Part shown: positions 24,888 through 33,845 of the stretch, piece after piece
Layout: each line of letters begins with the position of its first letter
Numbering within the stretch: the first letter of the stretch is position 1
Assembly: GCA_035542475.1 (NCBI GenBank)
Contig: DATKLL010000182.1
Coordinates: 43,616-107,615 of the forward strand
DNA: 64,000 nucleotides
Origin: DATKLL01 sp035542475
Lineage (GTDB): Bacteria > Desulfobacterota > Syntrophia > Syntrophales > UBA2185
Direction: 5' to 3'
Notes under the pieces: model-generated
Databases searched by the model: none
What the model saw: the letters and a program-made list of their open reading frames with translations, nothing else
Told to the model about the DNA's origin: nothing
Translations under genes and position numbers: made by a program

Positions 24888-25966
24888 CACTAACAAAACT
24901 TGAACGCCTCCGGCGTGATCTGATGGCAACTGATCGGAAGATTGTAAAGCTTCTCAATGAGAGGGCTGAATTATCCCTGAAGATAGGCATGATTAAGGCA
25001 AGAAACGGACTGGATGTCTATGATGCCTCGCAGGAAGCAAAAATTTTTAAAAACCTGGCAAAGGTAAACGATGGAATGCTGCCGGAGAGATACCTGAAGG
25101 CCATTTTCAGGGAGATTGTTTCAGCATCGCGGGCACTGCAAAAGCCGGTAACTGTGGGCTTCCTGGGGCCTGAGGCGACCTTCAGCCATCTGGCTGCTCA
25201 ATCCTATTTCGGCACAAGTACCACCTTTATCCCGCAGGCGACGATTTTTAATGTCTTTGATGAAGTGGAAAAAGGAAAGTTGCAGTGGGGGGTTGTGCCC
25301 GTGGAGAACTCACTTGAGGGTTCCATCAATCTGACCCTTGATCGATTAATATTGACTCCGCTTGCAATTCGTGCTGAGATTTTTCTCAGGATCAGTCACT
25401 GTCTCCTTTCGTCCGGTAAGCGGATGGATGTGATAAAGAAGGTCTACTCAATACCCCAGGTATTGGCTCAGTGCCAGAGATGGCTGCGCGCCAATCTCCC
25501 GCGGTGTGTTCTAGTTGAGGCGGAAAGCACCGCGGCGGCGGCCCGCCTGGTACAGAAAGATAAAAAAGGCGCCGCCATAGGGAGCCGTCTTGCTGCGTTT
25601 GCTTATGGACTGAATATACTTTCGGAAGGTATTGAAGATAATCCTTCGAACACAACAAGGTTCCTGGTCATCGGGGAAGGTGAAAGCAAGATGACAGGCA
25701 ATGATAAGACATCGATCCTCTTCGGGACACCCCATATACCGGGTTCCCTGTATCATGCGCTGGAGCCGTTTGTAGAACGACAGATCAACTTGACGAAGAT
25801 CGAGTCTTATCCCGTAAAGGAGAGGCTTTGGGAGTATCTTTTCTTTGTTGATTTTGCGGGGCATATAGAGGACAAGGAAATCAAACAATGCATGGAAGAC
25901 ATGAAGGCGAAGACCACGTTTTTAAAGATCCTGGGTTCCTATCCAAAAGGCGAGGAGGCACGATGA
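24884..25966 (+). CDS. pheA: Bifunctional chorismate mutase / prephenate dehydratase (P-protein)
   Basis: 360 residues in the order chorismate mutase (about 5-85, RRDLMATDRKIVKLLNERAELSL), prephenate dehydratase (about 90-270, VTVGFLGPEATFSHLAA, then VVPVENSLEGSINLTLD) and a C-terminal ACT domain (about 275-355). The ACT segment includes PGSLYHALEPF and LTKIESYPVKERLWEYLFF, the GALV/ESRP-type sites that bind phenylalanine. It converts chorismate through prephenate to phenylpyruvate. Feedback inhibition by Phe is expected from the ESYP motif. It overlaps both neighbours. Confidence 0.96.
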   Translation: MTLTKLERLRRDLMATDRKIVKLLNERAELSLKIGMIKARNGLDVYDASQEAKIFKNLAKVNDGMLPERYLKAIFREIVSASRALQKPVTVGFLGPEATFSHLAAQSYFGTSTTFIPQATIFNVFDEVEKGKLQWGVVPVENSLEGSINLTLDRLILTPLAIRAEIFLRISHCLLSSGKRMDVIKKVYSIPQVLAQCQRWLRANLPRCVLVEAESTAAAARLVQKDKKGAAIGSRLAAFAYGLNILSEGIEDNPSNTTRFLVIGEGESKMTGNDKTSILFGTPHIPGSLYHALEPFVERQINLTKIESYPVKERLWEYLFFVDFAGHIEDKEIKQCMEDMKAKTTFLKILGSYPKGEEAR

Positions 25967-27501
25967 TCTGTATACCGGTCACGGCAAAAACACAGGCAGA
26001 TGCCTTGCAGCAGATAGAAAGCAGCATTTTGCATGCCGATGTCTTAGAGCTGAGAATGGATTTGATATATGATGGAGACTTGAAGAAGTTGATTAAAAGC
26101 TGCAGGTCATACGACAGTGCTGCTAAAATCATGGTTACAAACAGAAGGAAGGAATCTTCTCCGGTGGTGGAATCTTCAGGCGAAGCGCAGAGGATCGCTC
26201 TACTGAAAGAGGCCATCACTCTCGGTGCGGATTATGTGGACGTCGAAAAAAATACGACTGGGCCGCTATTGAAAGAGGTGCTTTCCATGGCAGCGGCGCA
26301 TGGCAATCGGACAAGGGTTATTATTTCCCATCACGATTTCAAAGGGACACCGTCCATCGAGTCATTAAAAAACATCTTCCATAACTGTGTTAATCTTGGC
26401 GGCAGCATTGTTAAAATAGTTACATTCGCTAACAGTCCGGAAGATAATCTCACGGCTCTCACTTTGATTCCCTATGCCCGGAAAAAAAATCAGGACATTA
26501 TTGCTTTCTGTATGGGAGAGCAGGGAAGGGTAAGCAGGATAATGGCCCCCATTCTGGGCTCTTATCTCAGCTTCGCCTCCCTGAACCGGGGAGGTGAGTC
26601 GGCACCCGGTCAGCTCACTGTTGATGAAATGAATAAGGTCATGAGTATTGCCGCCGGCAGCGGTGGTGAAGACAATAAATTATCCGTACCTTCTGAAATC
26701 CAGATTTTCGGCCTTTTCGGCAATCCTGTGAAGCAGAGCCTCTCGCCTCTTATGCATGAGGTGGCGCTCGCTGAAATGAAGATTAACGGAAAGTATTTGC
26801 CTTTTTGCGTCCGTGATCTGGCTCCTGCCATGAGCGGCATAAGGGGAATGGGCATCCGGGGGGTTAGCGTAACCATCCCTTTTAAGGTAACGATAATGGC
26901 GCATCTGGATGAGATTGACCGGGACGCCATAGATATAGGCGCCGTAAATACTGTGGTGAATAACAAGGGCAGGTTAAAGGGTTTCAATACCGACTGGATC
27001 GGTCTTATTCAGGCCCTTAAAGAGGCTACAGATATTAAGGGAAAGGTGTTTGCCATTATAGGGGCCGGCGGGACAGCACGGGCAGCCGTTTTTGGTATCC
27101 ATAGAGAAGGCGGCATTCCTGTTATTGTCAATAGAAACGTCGGAAGAGGGGTGCACATGGCGCAAGAGATGGGATGCGCTTTTTATCCTCTCAAGGATAT
27201 TGATAAGGTCAAGGCGGATTGTCTGATAAATACGACGCCTGTCGGCATGGTGCCGGATATAGACGCATCACCCGTCAATGATACAATCTTGGGGAATTAC
27301 CAATGTGTTATGGACGTGATCTACAATCCTTTTAAGACAAAAATGCTGAGGGATGCTGAGAAGGCCGGTTGTATTACCGTTTCCGGCCTTGACATGTTTG
27401 TCTATCAAGGTGCGGAACAGATTAAACTATGGACAGAATTGGAGCCTCCAAGGAAGTTAATGAAACAGGTGGTCAGGGAGCGCCTACTGTATGGAAATTA
27501 A
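25963..27501 (+). CDS. aroDE: Fused type I 3-dehydroquinate dehydratase / shikimate dehydrogenase
   Basis: 512 residues. The N-terminal half (about 1-235) is type I dehydroquinase: VLELRMDLI, the Schiff-base Lys region GGSIVKIVTFANS, and ISHHDFKGTP. The C-terminal half (about 240-512) is shikimate dehydrogenase: FGLFGNPVKQSLSPLMHE, VSVTIPFKV, GFNTDWIGL, and the NADP motif IGAGGTARAAVFGI. It catalyses steps three and four of the pathway. Plants have the same domain order; bacterial fusions are less common. ATG 25963 overlaps the pheA stop and has GAGGAGG, so a longer in-frame start at 25888 is rejected. Confidence 0.95.
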   Translation: MICIPVTAKTQADALQQIESSILHADVLELRMDLIYDGDLKKLIKSCRSYDSAAKIMVTNRRKESSPVVESSGEAQRIALLKEAITLGADYVDVEKNTTGPLLKEVLSMAAAHGNRTRVIISHHDFKGTPSIESLKNIFHNCVNLGGSIVKIVTFANSPEDNLTALTLIPYARKKNQDIIAFCMGEQGRVSRIMAPILGSYLSFASLNRGGESAPGQLTVDEMNKVMSIAAGSGGEDNKLSVPSEIQIFGLFGNPVKQSLSPLMHEVALAEMKINGKYLPFCVRDLAPAMSGIRGMGIRGVSVTIPFKVTIMAHLDEIDRDAIDIGAVNTVVNNKGRLKGFNTDWIGLIQALKEATDIKGKVFAIIGAGGTARAAVFGIHREGGIPVIVNRNVGRGVHMAQEMGCAFYPLKDIDKVKADCLINTTPVGMVPDIDASPVNDTILGNYQCVMDVIYNPFKTKMLRDAEKAGCITVSGLDMFVYQGAEQIKLWTELEPPRKLMKQVVRERLLYGN

Positions 27502-28756
27502 GCCGGTTCATTATTTAGATGCAACTGTCGAGGTTCCCGGTTCCAAGAGCTACACACAGAGGGCCCTTGTCATCGCGTCTCTGGCAAGGGGGAGGTCGAT
27601 CCTCAGCAATGTGCTTATTTCAGAGGATACACAGTATCTGTTGGAGGCACTGCGTGCCCTTGGCGCCAAGATTCTCAGCTCCGGCAGCGATTTTATTGTC
27701 ACGGGAACAGAGGGGCGAATCCGCAATCCCGGAAGGGCGGTCTTTCTGGGAAACAATGGCACGGCGTTACGATTCCTTACGACACTGGTCTCTCTCGGGA
27801 GAGGGGAGTTTACCCTGGACGGCAGCAGCCGTCTTCGTGAACGACCGGTAAAACCGCTTCTGGATGTACTGAAAACACTCGGAGTTGCATCTCACAGCAA
27901 GAATAACAGGGGCTATCCCCCGCTTCGGATCGACGCGGACGGTATCAGTGGAGGCGCAGTAACATTTGCAAATGTGGAAAGCAGTCAGTATATTTCTTCT
28001 CTCCTCATCAGCGCTCCTTACGCCAGGGAAGATATAGAGATAAGGCTCGAAGGCAAAACAGTCTCCGAACCTTATATAGAAATGACCCTGAATGTTATGG
28101 AAAACTTTGGCGCGGAAATCATCAGAGGCGAGACAAACACATTCCTGGTAAAGAGCGGTCTGCGTTATTCGGGAAAGAAATACATCGTCGAAGGAGATGC
28201 CTCCAGCGCTTCCTATTTCTTCCTGGCGGCGGCCTTGTGCCAAGGACGGGTCAGGGTCATGAACATCAACCCGAACAGCATACAGGGGGACATTAAATTC
28301 CTGGGCATAATAGAAAGTTTAGGCTGTCCGGTGGTACGCGGCGGGACATGGGTTGAGGTTATCGGCGGCACGTTGAGCGGAGGTGATGTCAGCTTTGATA
28401 TGGGGGACATGCCCGACATGGTGCCGACGCTGGCTGTTCTCGCCGCATTCAGAAAGGGACGAACAACTATCACAAATGTCGCACATCTGCGGATTAAGGA
28501 AAGTGACCGCATCGCCTCGCTGGTCAATGAATTGAACAGAATCGGCGTTAATGCGAAAGAAAGGGATGACGGTCTTGTTGTTGTGGGCGGTAAGCCGCAT
28601 GGCGCGGATGTTGAAACATATAACGATCACCGGATTGCCATGGGTTTCGCCATTGCAGGACTTGCCGCGTCGGGTATGAAGATTAAAGACAAACTCTGTG
28701 TCCGGAAATCCTTTCCCGGTTTCTGGGATGAGCTGAAGAAGCTGCATGGGGGTTAA
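27491..28756 (+). CDS. aroA: 3-phosphoshikimate 1-carboxyvinyltransferase (EPSP synthase)
   Basis: 421 residues. PGSKSYTQRALVIASLA is the phosphate-binding start, with Tyr where Ser is usual in class I enzymes. Further signatures are GNNGTALRFLTTL, SSQYISSLLISAPY, RIKESDRIASLVNEL and NDHRIAMGFAIAG. It transfers the enolpyruvyl group from PEP to shikimate 3-phosphate. It overlaps the end of aroDE by 11 bases, and aroK follows directly after its stop. Confidence 0.96.
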   Translation: MEIKPVHYLDATVEVPGSKSYTQRALVIASLARGRSILSNVLISEDTQYLLEALRALGAKILSSGSDFIVTGTEGRIRNPGRAVFLGNNGTALRFLTTLVSLGRGEFTLDGSSRLRERPVKPLLDVLKTLGVASHSKNNRGYPPLRIDADGISGGAVTFANVESSQYISSLLISAPYAREDIEIRLEGKTVSEPYIEMTLNVMENFGAEIIRGETNTFLVKSGLRYSGKKYIVEGDASSASYFFLAAALCQGRVRVMNINPNSIQGDIKFLGIIESLGCPVVRGGTWVEVIGGTLSGGDVSFDMGDMPDMVPTLAVLAAFRKGRTTITNVAHLRIKESDRIASLVNELNRIGVNAKERDDGLVVVGGKPHGADVETYNDHRIAMGFAIAGLAASGMKIKDKLCVRKSFPGFWDELKKLHGG

Positions 28757-29317
28757 GTGCACGTTATATTGATTGGATATCGTGGGACAGGCAAATCCGC
28801 AGTCGGGAAGAGACTTGCTGAAAAGCTTCAGATGCCGTTTTATGATACTGATGAACTCATCGAAGCTGCGACCGGCAGATCAATCAAGGAAATGGTTGCG
28901 GAAAACGGCTGGGCATATTTCCGTGAGAGAGAGCAAGAGACTGTACAAGAACTGCCAGCTTTGCATAGAAGTGTTATAGCCACAGGCGGCGGGGTGGTTA
29001 TGGACGAGGGTAATGCCGCTGTTCTGAAAAAGCATGGAGTACTGATCTGGCTCAGCGCAGATGTGAATACAATCGTCGAAAGAATTCAGGGCGACTGGAG
29101 CAGCGACAAGCGGAGGCCTTCTTTTTCACAGGAAGACATCGTGAAGGAAACCGAAGACGTTCTCAAAAAACGGATACCGGTGTACAGCCGGCTTGCGGAT
29201 TATTCCATAGATACGGCAAATAAAAATGTAGACGAAATTGTCGATAGTATCTGTCAATTTCTAAGAGGAACTGATAGATTCGGCAAAAAGGAGTCGGCAT
29301 GTCAGGAAGTTCCATAG
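28757..29317 (+). CDS. aroK: Shikimate kinase
   Basis: 186 residues. P-loop GYRGTGKSAVGKRLAEKL, shikimate-binding FYDTDELIEAATGRSI and FREREQETVQEL, GGGVVMDEGN, and the lid region DKRRPSFSQ. It phosphorylates shikimate with ATP. The start is GTG immediately after the aroA stop, and the last 19 bases overlap the start of aroC. The operon order thus follows successive pathway steps around chorismate. Confidence 0.95.
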   Translation: MHVILIGYRGTGKSAVGKRLAEKLQMPFYDTDELIEAATGRSIKEMVAENGWAYFREREQETVQELPALHRSVIATGGGVVMDEGNAAVLKKHGVLIWLSADVNTIVERIQGDWSSDKRRPSFSQEDIVKETEDVLKKRIPVYSRLADYSIDTANKNVDEIVDSICQFLRGTDRFGKKESACQEVP

Positions 29318-30378
29318 GAGTCCTCTTCAAAGTGACAACCTGGGGCGAATCTCACGGTCCGGCCATCGGCGCGGTCGTGGAAGGGTGCCCTTCCGGTATT
29401 GATCTTATAGAAAAGGACATTCAGAAGGCGCTGGACAGAAGAAGGCCGGGCAGGATTGCCTCAAGCTCACCCCGGAAGGAGGAAGATGCAGTTAAGATAC
29501 TCTCGGGAACCTTTCATGGCAAGACAACCGGTACCCCAATTTCTCTGATCATAGAGAATAGGGATGTTGACAGCAGTGCCTATGAAGACATTAAAGACAT
29601 CTTCAGGCCGGGTCAGGGGGATTATACCTATTTTAAAAAATACGGGATCCGTGATTACCGGGGCGGCGGACGCGCCTCGGGCCGGGAAACAGCAGCCCGT
29701 GTCGCTGCCGGGGCGATAGCAGGAAAAATCATATCGAGGGAAGGCATGGAGGTCATTGCCTATACAAAGGCACTGGGTGGTATAGCCATAAAACTGAAAG
29801 GTGATGCAGCTAAAAGGATCTCCCGTGAAGATATTGCCGGGAGCATTTTGATGTGTCCTGATCCGGATGCCGCAAAAAAAATGGAAGCAAAGCTGGAGGA
29901 AACAAGACGCTCCGGCGATTCCCTCGGAGGCATTATTGAGATCATCGTCAGGGGTTGCCCTCCGGGTCTGGGAGAGCCCGTGTTTGATAAGATGGATGCC
30001 GATCTTTCCGGAGCCCTTATGGGCATCGGGACGGTGAAGGGAGTGGAAATAGGGGCTGGTTTCAAAGTCGCCGAAATGACCGGGTCTCAGGCGAATGACC
30101 CAATTACACCGGATGGTTTTCTTTCCAATCATGCCGGTGGAATACTTGCAGGTATTACTACAGGGCAAGATATCGTTATACGGATAGCCTGCAAGCCGAT
30201 CTCATCCATTGCAAAGGTTCAGCAGACGATCAATGTACAGGGGAAGCCTGTGGAGTTGTCCATCAAGGGGAGACACGATGTATCGGTAATACCCCGGATC
30301 ATTCCTGTCTGCGAAGCGATGGTAAGCATTGTGCTCGCGGATCATTTATTGAGACAGAAAGCAACAGCACATGAGTAA
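29299..30378 (+). CDS. aroC: Chorismate synthase
   Basis: 359 residues. The three family signatures are present: GESHGPAIGAVVEGCPSGI near the start, RPGQGDYTYFKKYGIRDYRGGGRASGRETA, and a GGIEGG-like C-terminal NHAGGILAGITTGQDI followed by GRHDVSVIPRIIPVCEAM. The enzyme uses reduced FMN to eliminate phosphate from EPSP. Single-function form; the FMN reductase is elsewhere. It overlaps aroK at its start and tyrA at its end. A long antisense frame inside it is spurious. Confidence 0.97.
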   Translation: MSGSSIGVLFKVTTWGESHGPAIGAVVEGCPSGIDLIEKDIQKALDRRRPGRIASSSPRKEEDAVKILSGTFHGKTTGTPISLIIENRDVDSSAYEDIKDIFRPGQGDYTYFKKYGIRDYRGGGRASGRETAARVAAGAIAGKIISREGMEVIAYTKALGGIAIKLKGDAAKRISREDIAGSILMCPDPDAAKKMEAKLEETRRSGDSLGGIIEIIVRGCPPGLGEPVFDKMDADLSGALMGIGTVKGVEIGAGFKVAEMTGSQANDPITPDGFLSNHAGGILAGITTGQDIVIRIACKPISSIAKVQQTINVQGKPVELSIKGRHDVSVIPRIIPVCEAMVSIVLADHLLRQKATAHE

Positions 30379-31153
30379 CTTTCAGATAGGCATCATCGGC
30401 GGCACCCGCGGCATGGGCAGTTGGTTTGCCCGTTTCCTTAAAGCAGAGGGGTACAGCGTTCGGGTATTCGGAAGAAATATGGGAACGGCGGACGTCACTG
30501 AAATGGCCCGCACTTGCCGGGTGGTTATCGTGAGTGTCCCCATCGGCGTGACTTGTGAGGTCATTGAGAAGGTCGGCCCCCATATGCCCAAAAACGCACT
30601 CCTCATGGATCTCACATCCCTGAAGCGTCAACCTGTTTGTGCAATGATGGAAGCGTCAACCTCGGAGGTCATTGGCTGCCATCCCCTCTTCGGCCCTCAG
30701 GTTGATTCCATAGCGGGTCAGCGAGTTGTCCTCTGTCCGGCAAGGGGAAAGAAATGGCTTCCCTGGCTGAAGGATATCCTTGAGAGGAATGGCGCGCTTG
30801 TTGTGGAAGCAACGCCGGAAAAACATGACCGGATGATGGCCATCGTCCAGGGGCTGAACCACTTTAACACAATCATGATGGGTCTGGTCTTAAGCAAGGC
30901 AGGAATAGGCATTTCAGAATTGATGAAGTTTGCTACCCCGGTCTTCAAAACCAAGATAGAGATTATTGAAAAGGTCTTTTGTCAAAATCCCGGGCTGTAT
31001 GCCGAGATCATAGCGATGAATCCTGATGTCCGTCAGCTGATTGAGACGTATGGAAAAAGCGTGGCTGAACTGAAAAATTTAATTGATCAGGGAAGTGCCG
31101 CAGGTATTACGGATGTGATTCAGAATAATGCCGCCTGTTTCAAAAACATCTAG
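30371..31153 (+). CDS. tyrA: Prephenate dehydrogenase
   Basis: 260 residues. Rossmann motif IGIIGGTRGMGSWFARFLKAEGY, VPIGVTCEVIEKVGPHM, LTSLK, GCHPLFGPQV (the catalytic-His loop), and GLNHFNTIMMGLVL. It oxidatively decarboxylates prephenate to 4-hydroxyphenylpyruvate for tyrosine. It lacks a chorismate mutase domain, so it relies on PheA or another mutase for prephenate. It also lacks the C-terminal ACT domain seen in some homologues. Last gene of the operon; the next element is an insertion sequence. Confidence 0.92.
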   Translation: MSNFQIGIIGGTRGMGSWFARFLKAEGYSVRVFGRNMGTADVTEMARTCRVVIVSVPIGVTCEVIEKVGPHMPKNALLMDLTSLKRQPVCAMMEASTSEVIGCHPLFGPQVDSIAGQRVVLCPARGKKWLPWLKDILERNGALVVEATPEKHDRMMAIVQGLNHFNTIMMGLVLSKAGIGISELMKFATPVFKTKIEIIEKVFCQNPGLYAEIIAMNPDVRQLIETYGKSVAELKNLIDQGSAAGITDVIQNNAACFKNI

Positions 31154-31523
31154 TCGTAGAATTCAGATCAAAAAATCTTTCACACCTAAATCCGCCTTCA
31201 TCAATCCTTTCACTCAGTAATCGACAAAGCTGATTAAATCAAATTTGAATCGTGCTGAAAATTGGTTACACCTTGTGTTCTTATTGATTAATGGGTGTTA
31301 TAGGAATACTTTGGGAATGCCAAGTAAAATGGGGAGAGTGAATCTGTGCTACACCTGATGCCTGAGAGCATGGTTTGTAGAGTAGATCCTCTTCCCACTG
31401 CTTTGTTCAATAACTCGTACGGTATCATAAACCTTCCTGGATGGGAATGAGTTTGCACTTGCAAGGTTGATTCGGACGAAGCTATTTTACTGGAGGTTAA
31501 ATTAATTTGAGGAGTGCTTTATT
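31154..31523 (+). other. Non-coding region upstream of the IS110 transposase, possible bridge RNA locus
   Basis: 370 bases with no ORF. The part from about 31260 to 31500 is probably the 5' non-coding end of the IS110 element. In IS110-group elements this region encodes the bridge RNA that guides target and donor choice. I can neither fold it nor set its ends here. No terminator for the aro operon is obvious. Confidence 0.4.
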
Positions 31524-32565
31524 ATGTCAGTATCGGTCCTGGGGATAGACATTTCCAAGCAGAAATTCGATGCGGCGCTGCTTGTAGAGGGGAAGATAAA
31601 ACATAAGACATGTAAGAATTCGGCGGAAGGTTTCGATGCACTGACACTCTGGCTTGAGAAACAGGGGATCGGAAAAGTCCATGCCTGCCTGGAAGCGACC
31701 GGCAATTATGGGGAGGACTTGGGAGTCTATCTTCATGAAACGGGACACATTGTCAGTATTGTCAATCCCTCCCGTATCAAAGGGTTTGCCCAGAGTGAGA
31801 TGATTCGCACGAAGACTGATAAGCTTGATGCTGCCTTGATTGCCCGGTTCTGCCTGGCGATGAAACCAGGTCTCTGGACACCGCCGCCACCGGAGATCAG
31901 GGCTCTTAGGGCACTGGTTAGACGGGTTGACAGCCTGATCGACATGCGCAGCCAGGAAAAGAACCGGATCAGCACGGCACATGAATCTGTCCTGGTTATG
32001 ATCAGGGAGCATATCGTTTATTTGGACAAGGAAATCGAGAAAATAAGGCAACAGATTGCTGATCTGATAGGACAGAATCCGCATCTCAAACGCAGGAAGG
32101 AACTGTTGAGCTCTATCCCCGGTATTGGCAAGGCAACCGTCCCTCACATTCTGGCGGAATTGGATGATCTGAAGAAATTCAGCCATGTTCGTGAAATGGT
32201 GGCCTTCATAGGGCTCGCGCCGAAGGAAACGCGCTCAGGGTCATCTATAAAGGGCAAACCAAGATTATGCAAAATAGGCCATACAAGGCTTAGGAAAGCC
32301 CTTTACATGCCGGCCTTGGTGTCAATTCAATGTAATCCTGTTATGATCGATTTTTATAACCGCCTAAAGGAGAAAGGAAAGAACGGGAAAGTTATTGTCT
32401 GCGCGATCATGCGGAAATTGGTTCATGTTATATTTGGAGTCCTCAAATCCGGTAAAAAGTATAACCCAAATTATAAGCCAGCTTTAGCTTGACAAGAACG
32501 GTATCTACAAGTGTGGATGTTGAAGTCTCGGGCCAACCTGTAGACTACCAGTTGAAAGATGCGAT
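31260..32565 (+). mobile_element. IS110-family insertion sequence (ends approximate)
   Basis: A single intact transposase gene flanked by a long 5' and a short 3' non-coding segment, the layout of IS110-group elements, which lack terminal inverted repeats and make no target duplication. Boundaries are estimates. It separates the aro operon from the minus-strand DUF362 gene and is one of two IS110 elements that bracket 32.6-36.1 kb. Confidence 0.7.
31524..32492 (+). CDS. IS110-family transposase (DEDD recombinase), intact
   Basis: 322 residues. The RuvC-like DEDD domain begins at VLGIDISKQKFDAALL (first Asp) and continues with CLEATGNYGEDL and KTDKLDAALIARF. The C-terminal Tnp2 (transposase_20) domain has LLSSIPGIGKATVPHILAEL, FIGLAPKETRSGSSIKGKPRL with the conserved Ser, and RLRKALYMPALV. 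The start has GAGGAG. All expected parts are present and no frame break is seen, so it may be active. Confidence 0.93.
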   Translation: MSVSVLGIDISKQKFDAALLVEGKIKHKTCKNSAEGFDALTLWLEKQGIGKVHACLEATGNYGEDLGVYLHETGHIVSIVNPSRIKGFAQSEMIRTKTDKLDAALIARFCLAMKPGLWTPPPPEIRALRALVRRVDSLIDMRSQEKNRISTAHESVLVMIREHIVYLDKEIEKIRQQIADLIGQNPHLKRRKELLSSIPGIGKATVPHILAELDDLKKFSHVREMVAFIGLAPKETRSGSSIKGKPRLCKIGHTRLRKALYMPALVSIQCNPVMIDFYNRLKEKGKNGKVIVCAIMRKLVHVIFGVLKSGKKYNPNYKPALA

Positions 32566-32601
32566 GCCTTGATAACCTATTTTCCCGACTATGCTATTTT
32601 A

Positions 32602-33669
32602 TCAAACCCTTATCAGTTCATAATCCATGCTTCCCAGACCGATCATTTGGGCATACTCGAGCTGCAGCAAGGGGCTTTGCTGGGGATGAGCCTCCTTGAA
32701 GATCTCTTTGCCACAGGACGCATTCACGAGATCAAGGCTGGCCTTATCTATGGCTACAGGATCCAGAGACGCAAGAATTCCAACATCTGGTGCAATACGC
32801 CAGTTTTCATAGGCCCAGCAGTCGCACTCTTTATTTATCCGCACTGCAAAATTCAGAAAACCGGACTTGCCTTTTTTATCCTTCATTATGGCAAAGACGT
32901 ATTCGACCATCTTCTTCTGGACATCATCACCTGCCTCAAAATCAACAAAGAGTGCAAAATTAACACAGGCTGCCACACAGCTTGCGCAACCTATACATTT
33001 GTCCTTGTCAAGCACCGCCTTATCTTCTTCCACATGTATTGCGTCTGCAGGACAGACATTCTCGCATTCACAGCAGCCGATGCATTTATCCTCGTAAAAG
33101 ACAGGGGCTGCATCATTGTGCTGTGCCAGCTTTCCTTCTCGCGTCGCACAGCCCATGCCGATGTTCTTCAGCGCTCCACCAAACCCTGTCAGCCCGTGAC
33201 CCTTAAAATGTGTTACCGCTACCAGGCCTTCGGCCTCAATATAACACCGTCCTACCTTGGCTGTTTTAATGTATCTTTGGTCGATCTGAACCTCTGCAGC
33301 ATCCTCTTTTTTTGTATCGTCAGGGATAAAGATGTCCACACCTACCGCCTGTTTTGTAAAGCCATGGGACATGGCAACGCCGAGATGATCCTTTGTGTTA
33401 AGTCGTTTTCCACGGTAAAGGGTATTCGCATCCGACAGGAAAGGTGCAGTTCCCATTTTAACTATTTCGTCACAGATAAGGCGCAGATGTTCGGGTCTTA
33501 CGTATCCGGTAGTGCCTTCTTCGCCGAAGTGCAGTTTCACTACCGCCTTTTGAATCCCTCTGAGAAAGGCCAGTATATCGCTCTTTGCAAGGAGTAAATT
33601 AAGCTTAGCGTTCACTTCGCTAATGTTGTCGGCATCCGCCACCTCTACAAAATATACCTGACTCCTCAT
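32602..33669 (-). CDS. DUF362 protein with a two-cluster ferredoxin domain
   Basis: About 355 residues. The N-terminal part is DUF362-like (VVKLHFGEEGTTGYVRPEH, VTHFKGHGLTGFGGALKNIGMG). A ferredoxin insert follows, with CIGCCECENVCP and CIGCASCVAACV, which should bind two 4Fe-4S clusters. The protein is probably a cytoplasmic redox protein, but the reaction is unknown. ATG 33669 has GAGGTGA at ideal spacing; a GTG at 33678 is the alternative. It lies just downstream of a truncated dehydrogenase remnant on the same strand. A long plus-strand frame across it is spurious. Confidence 0.88.
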   Translation of the reverse strand: MRSQVYFVEVADADNISEVNAKLNLLLAKSDILAFLRGIQKAVVKLHFGEEGTTGYVRPEHLRLICDEIVKMGTAPFLSDANTLYRGKRLNTKDHLGVAMSHGFTKQAVGVDIFIPDDTKKEDAAEVQIDQRYIKTAKVGRCYIEAEGLVAVTHFKGHGLTGFGGALKNIGMGCATREGKLAQHNDAAPVFYEDKCIGCCECENVCPADAIHVEEDKAVLDKDKCIGCASCVAACVNFALFVDFEAGDDVQKKMVEYVFAIMKDKKGKSGFLNFAVRINKECDCWAYENWRIAPDVGILASLDPVAIDKASLDLVNASCGKEIFKEAHPQQSPLLQLEYAQMIGLGSMDYELIRV

Positions 33670-33674
33670 ATTTT

Positions 33675-33812
33675 TCACCTCACAATTATATTCTGGATTT
33701 TATTCAAGATATTGTAAACCGCCAGCGGGTAACCCGCTTTTAGAATGTTCGCAGCCATATGGCTACCAATCATTCCGAGGCCGACAAATCCGACGGTCTT
33801 TTCTCTAACCAT
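33675..33812 (-). pseudogene. Remnant of a 6-phosphogluconate/hydroxyisobutyrate dehydrogenase-family gene
   Basis: 45 codons starting at ATG 33812 with GGGAGGTG ahead, ending at TGA 33675-33677. The peptide begins MVREKTVGFVGLGMIGSHMA and continues with NILKAGYPLAVYN. This is the N-terminal NAD(P)-binding start of the beta-hydroxyacid dehydrogenase family (GLGxMGxxMAxNLxKAG). The real enzymes are about 290 residues, so all but the first Rossmann unit is gone. It lies in the 5' region of the DUF362 gene, and its stop codon overlaps that gene's ribosome-binding region. Confidence 0.6.
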
Positions 33813-33845
33813 AATAACACCTCCCACTTTCGACCCACGTGTTGT

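Noticed and set aside
25888..25962. Longer N-terminus for the AroD-AroE fusion
   Set aside because: Has no ribosome-binding site and lies within pheA; the ATG at 25963 has GAGGAGG and starts at the normal dehydroquinase N-terminus.
29467..30168. 233-residue minus-strand frame inside aroC
   Set aside because: Antisense of a full-length, motif-complete chorismate synthase.
32569..33597. 342-residue plus-strand frame
   Set aside because: Lies opposite the DUF362 gene, which has clear ferredoxin motifs. The plus-strand peptide has no recognisable domain and is Cys/His/Leu-rich as expected for an antisense shadow.
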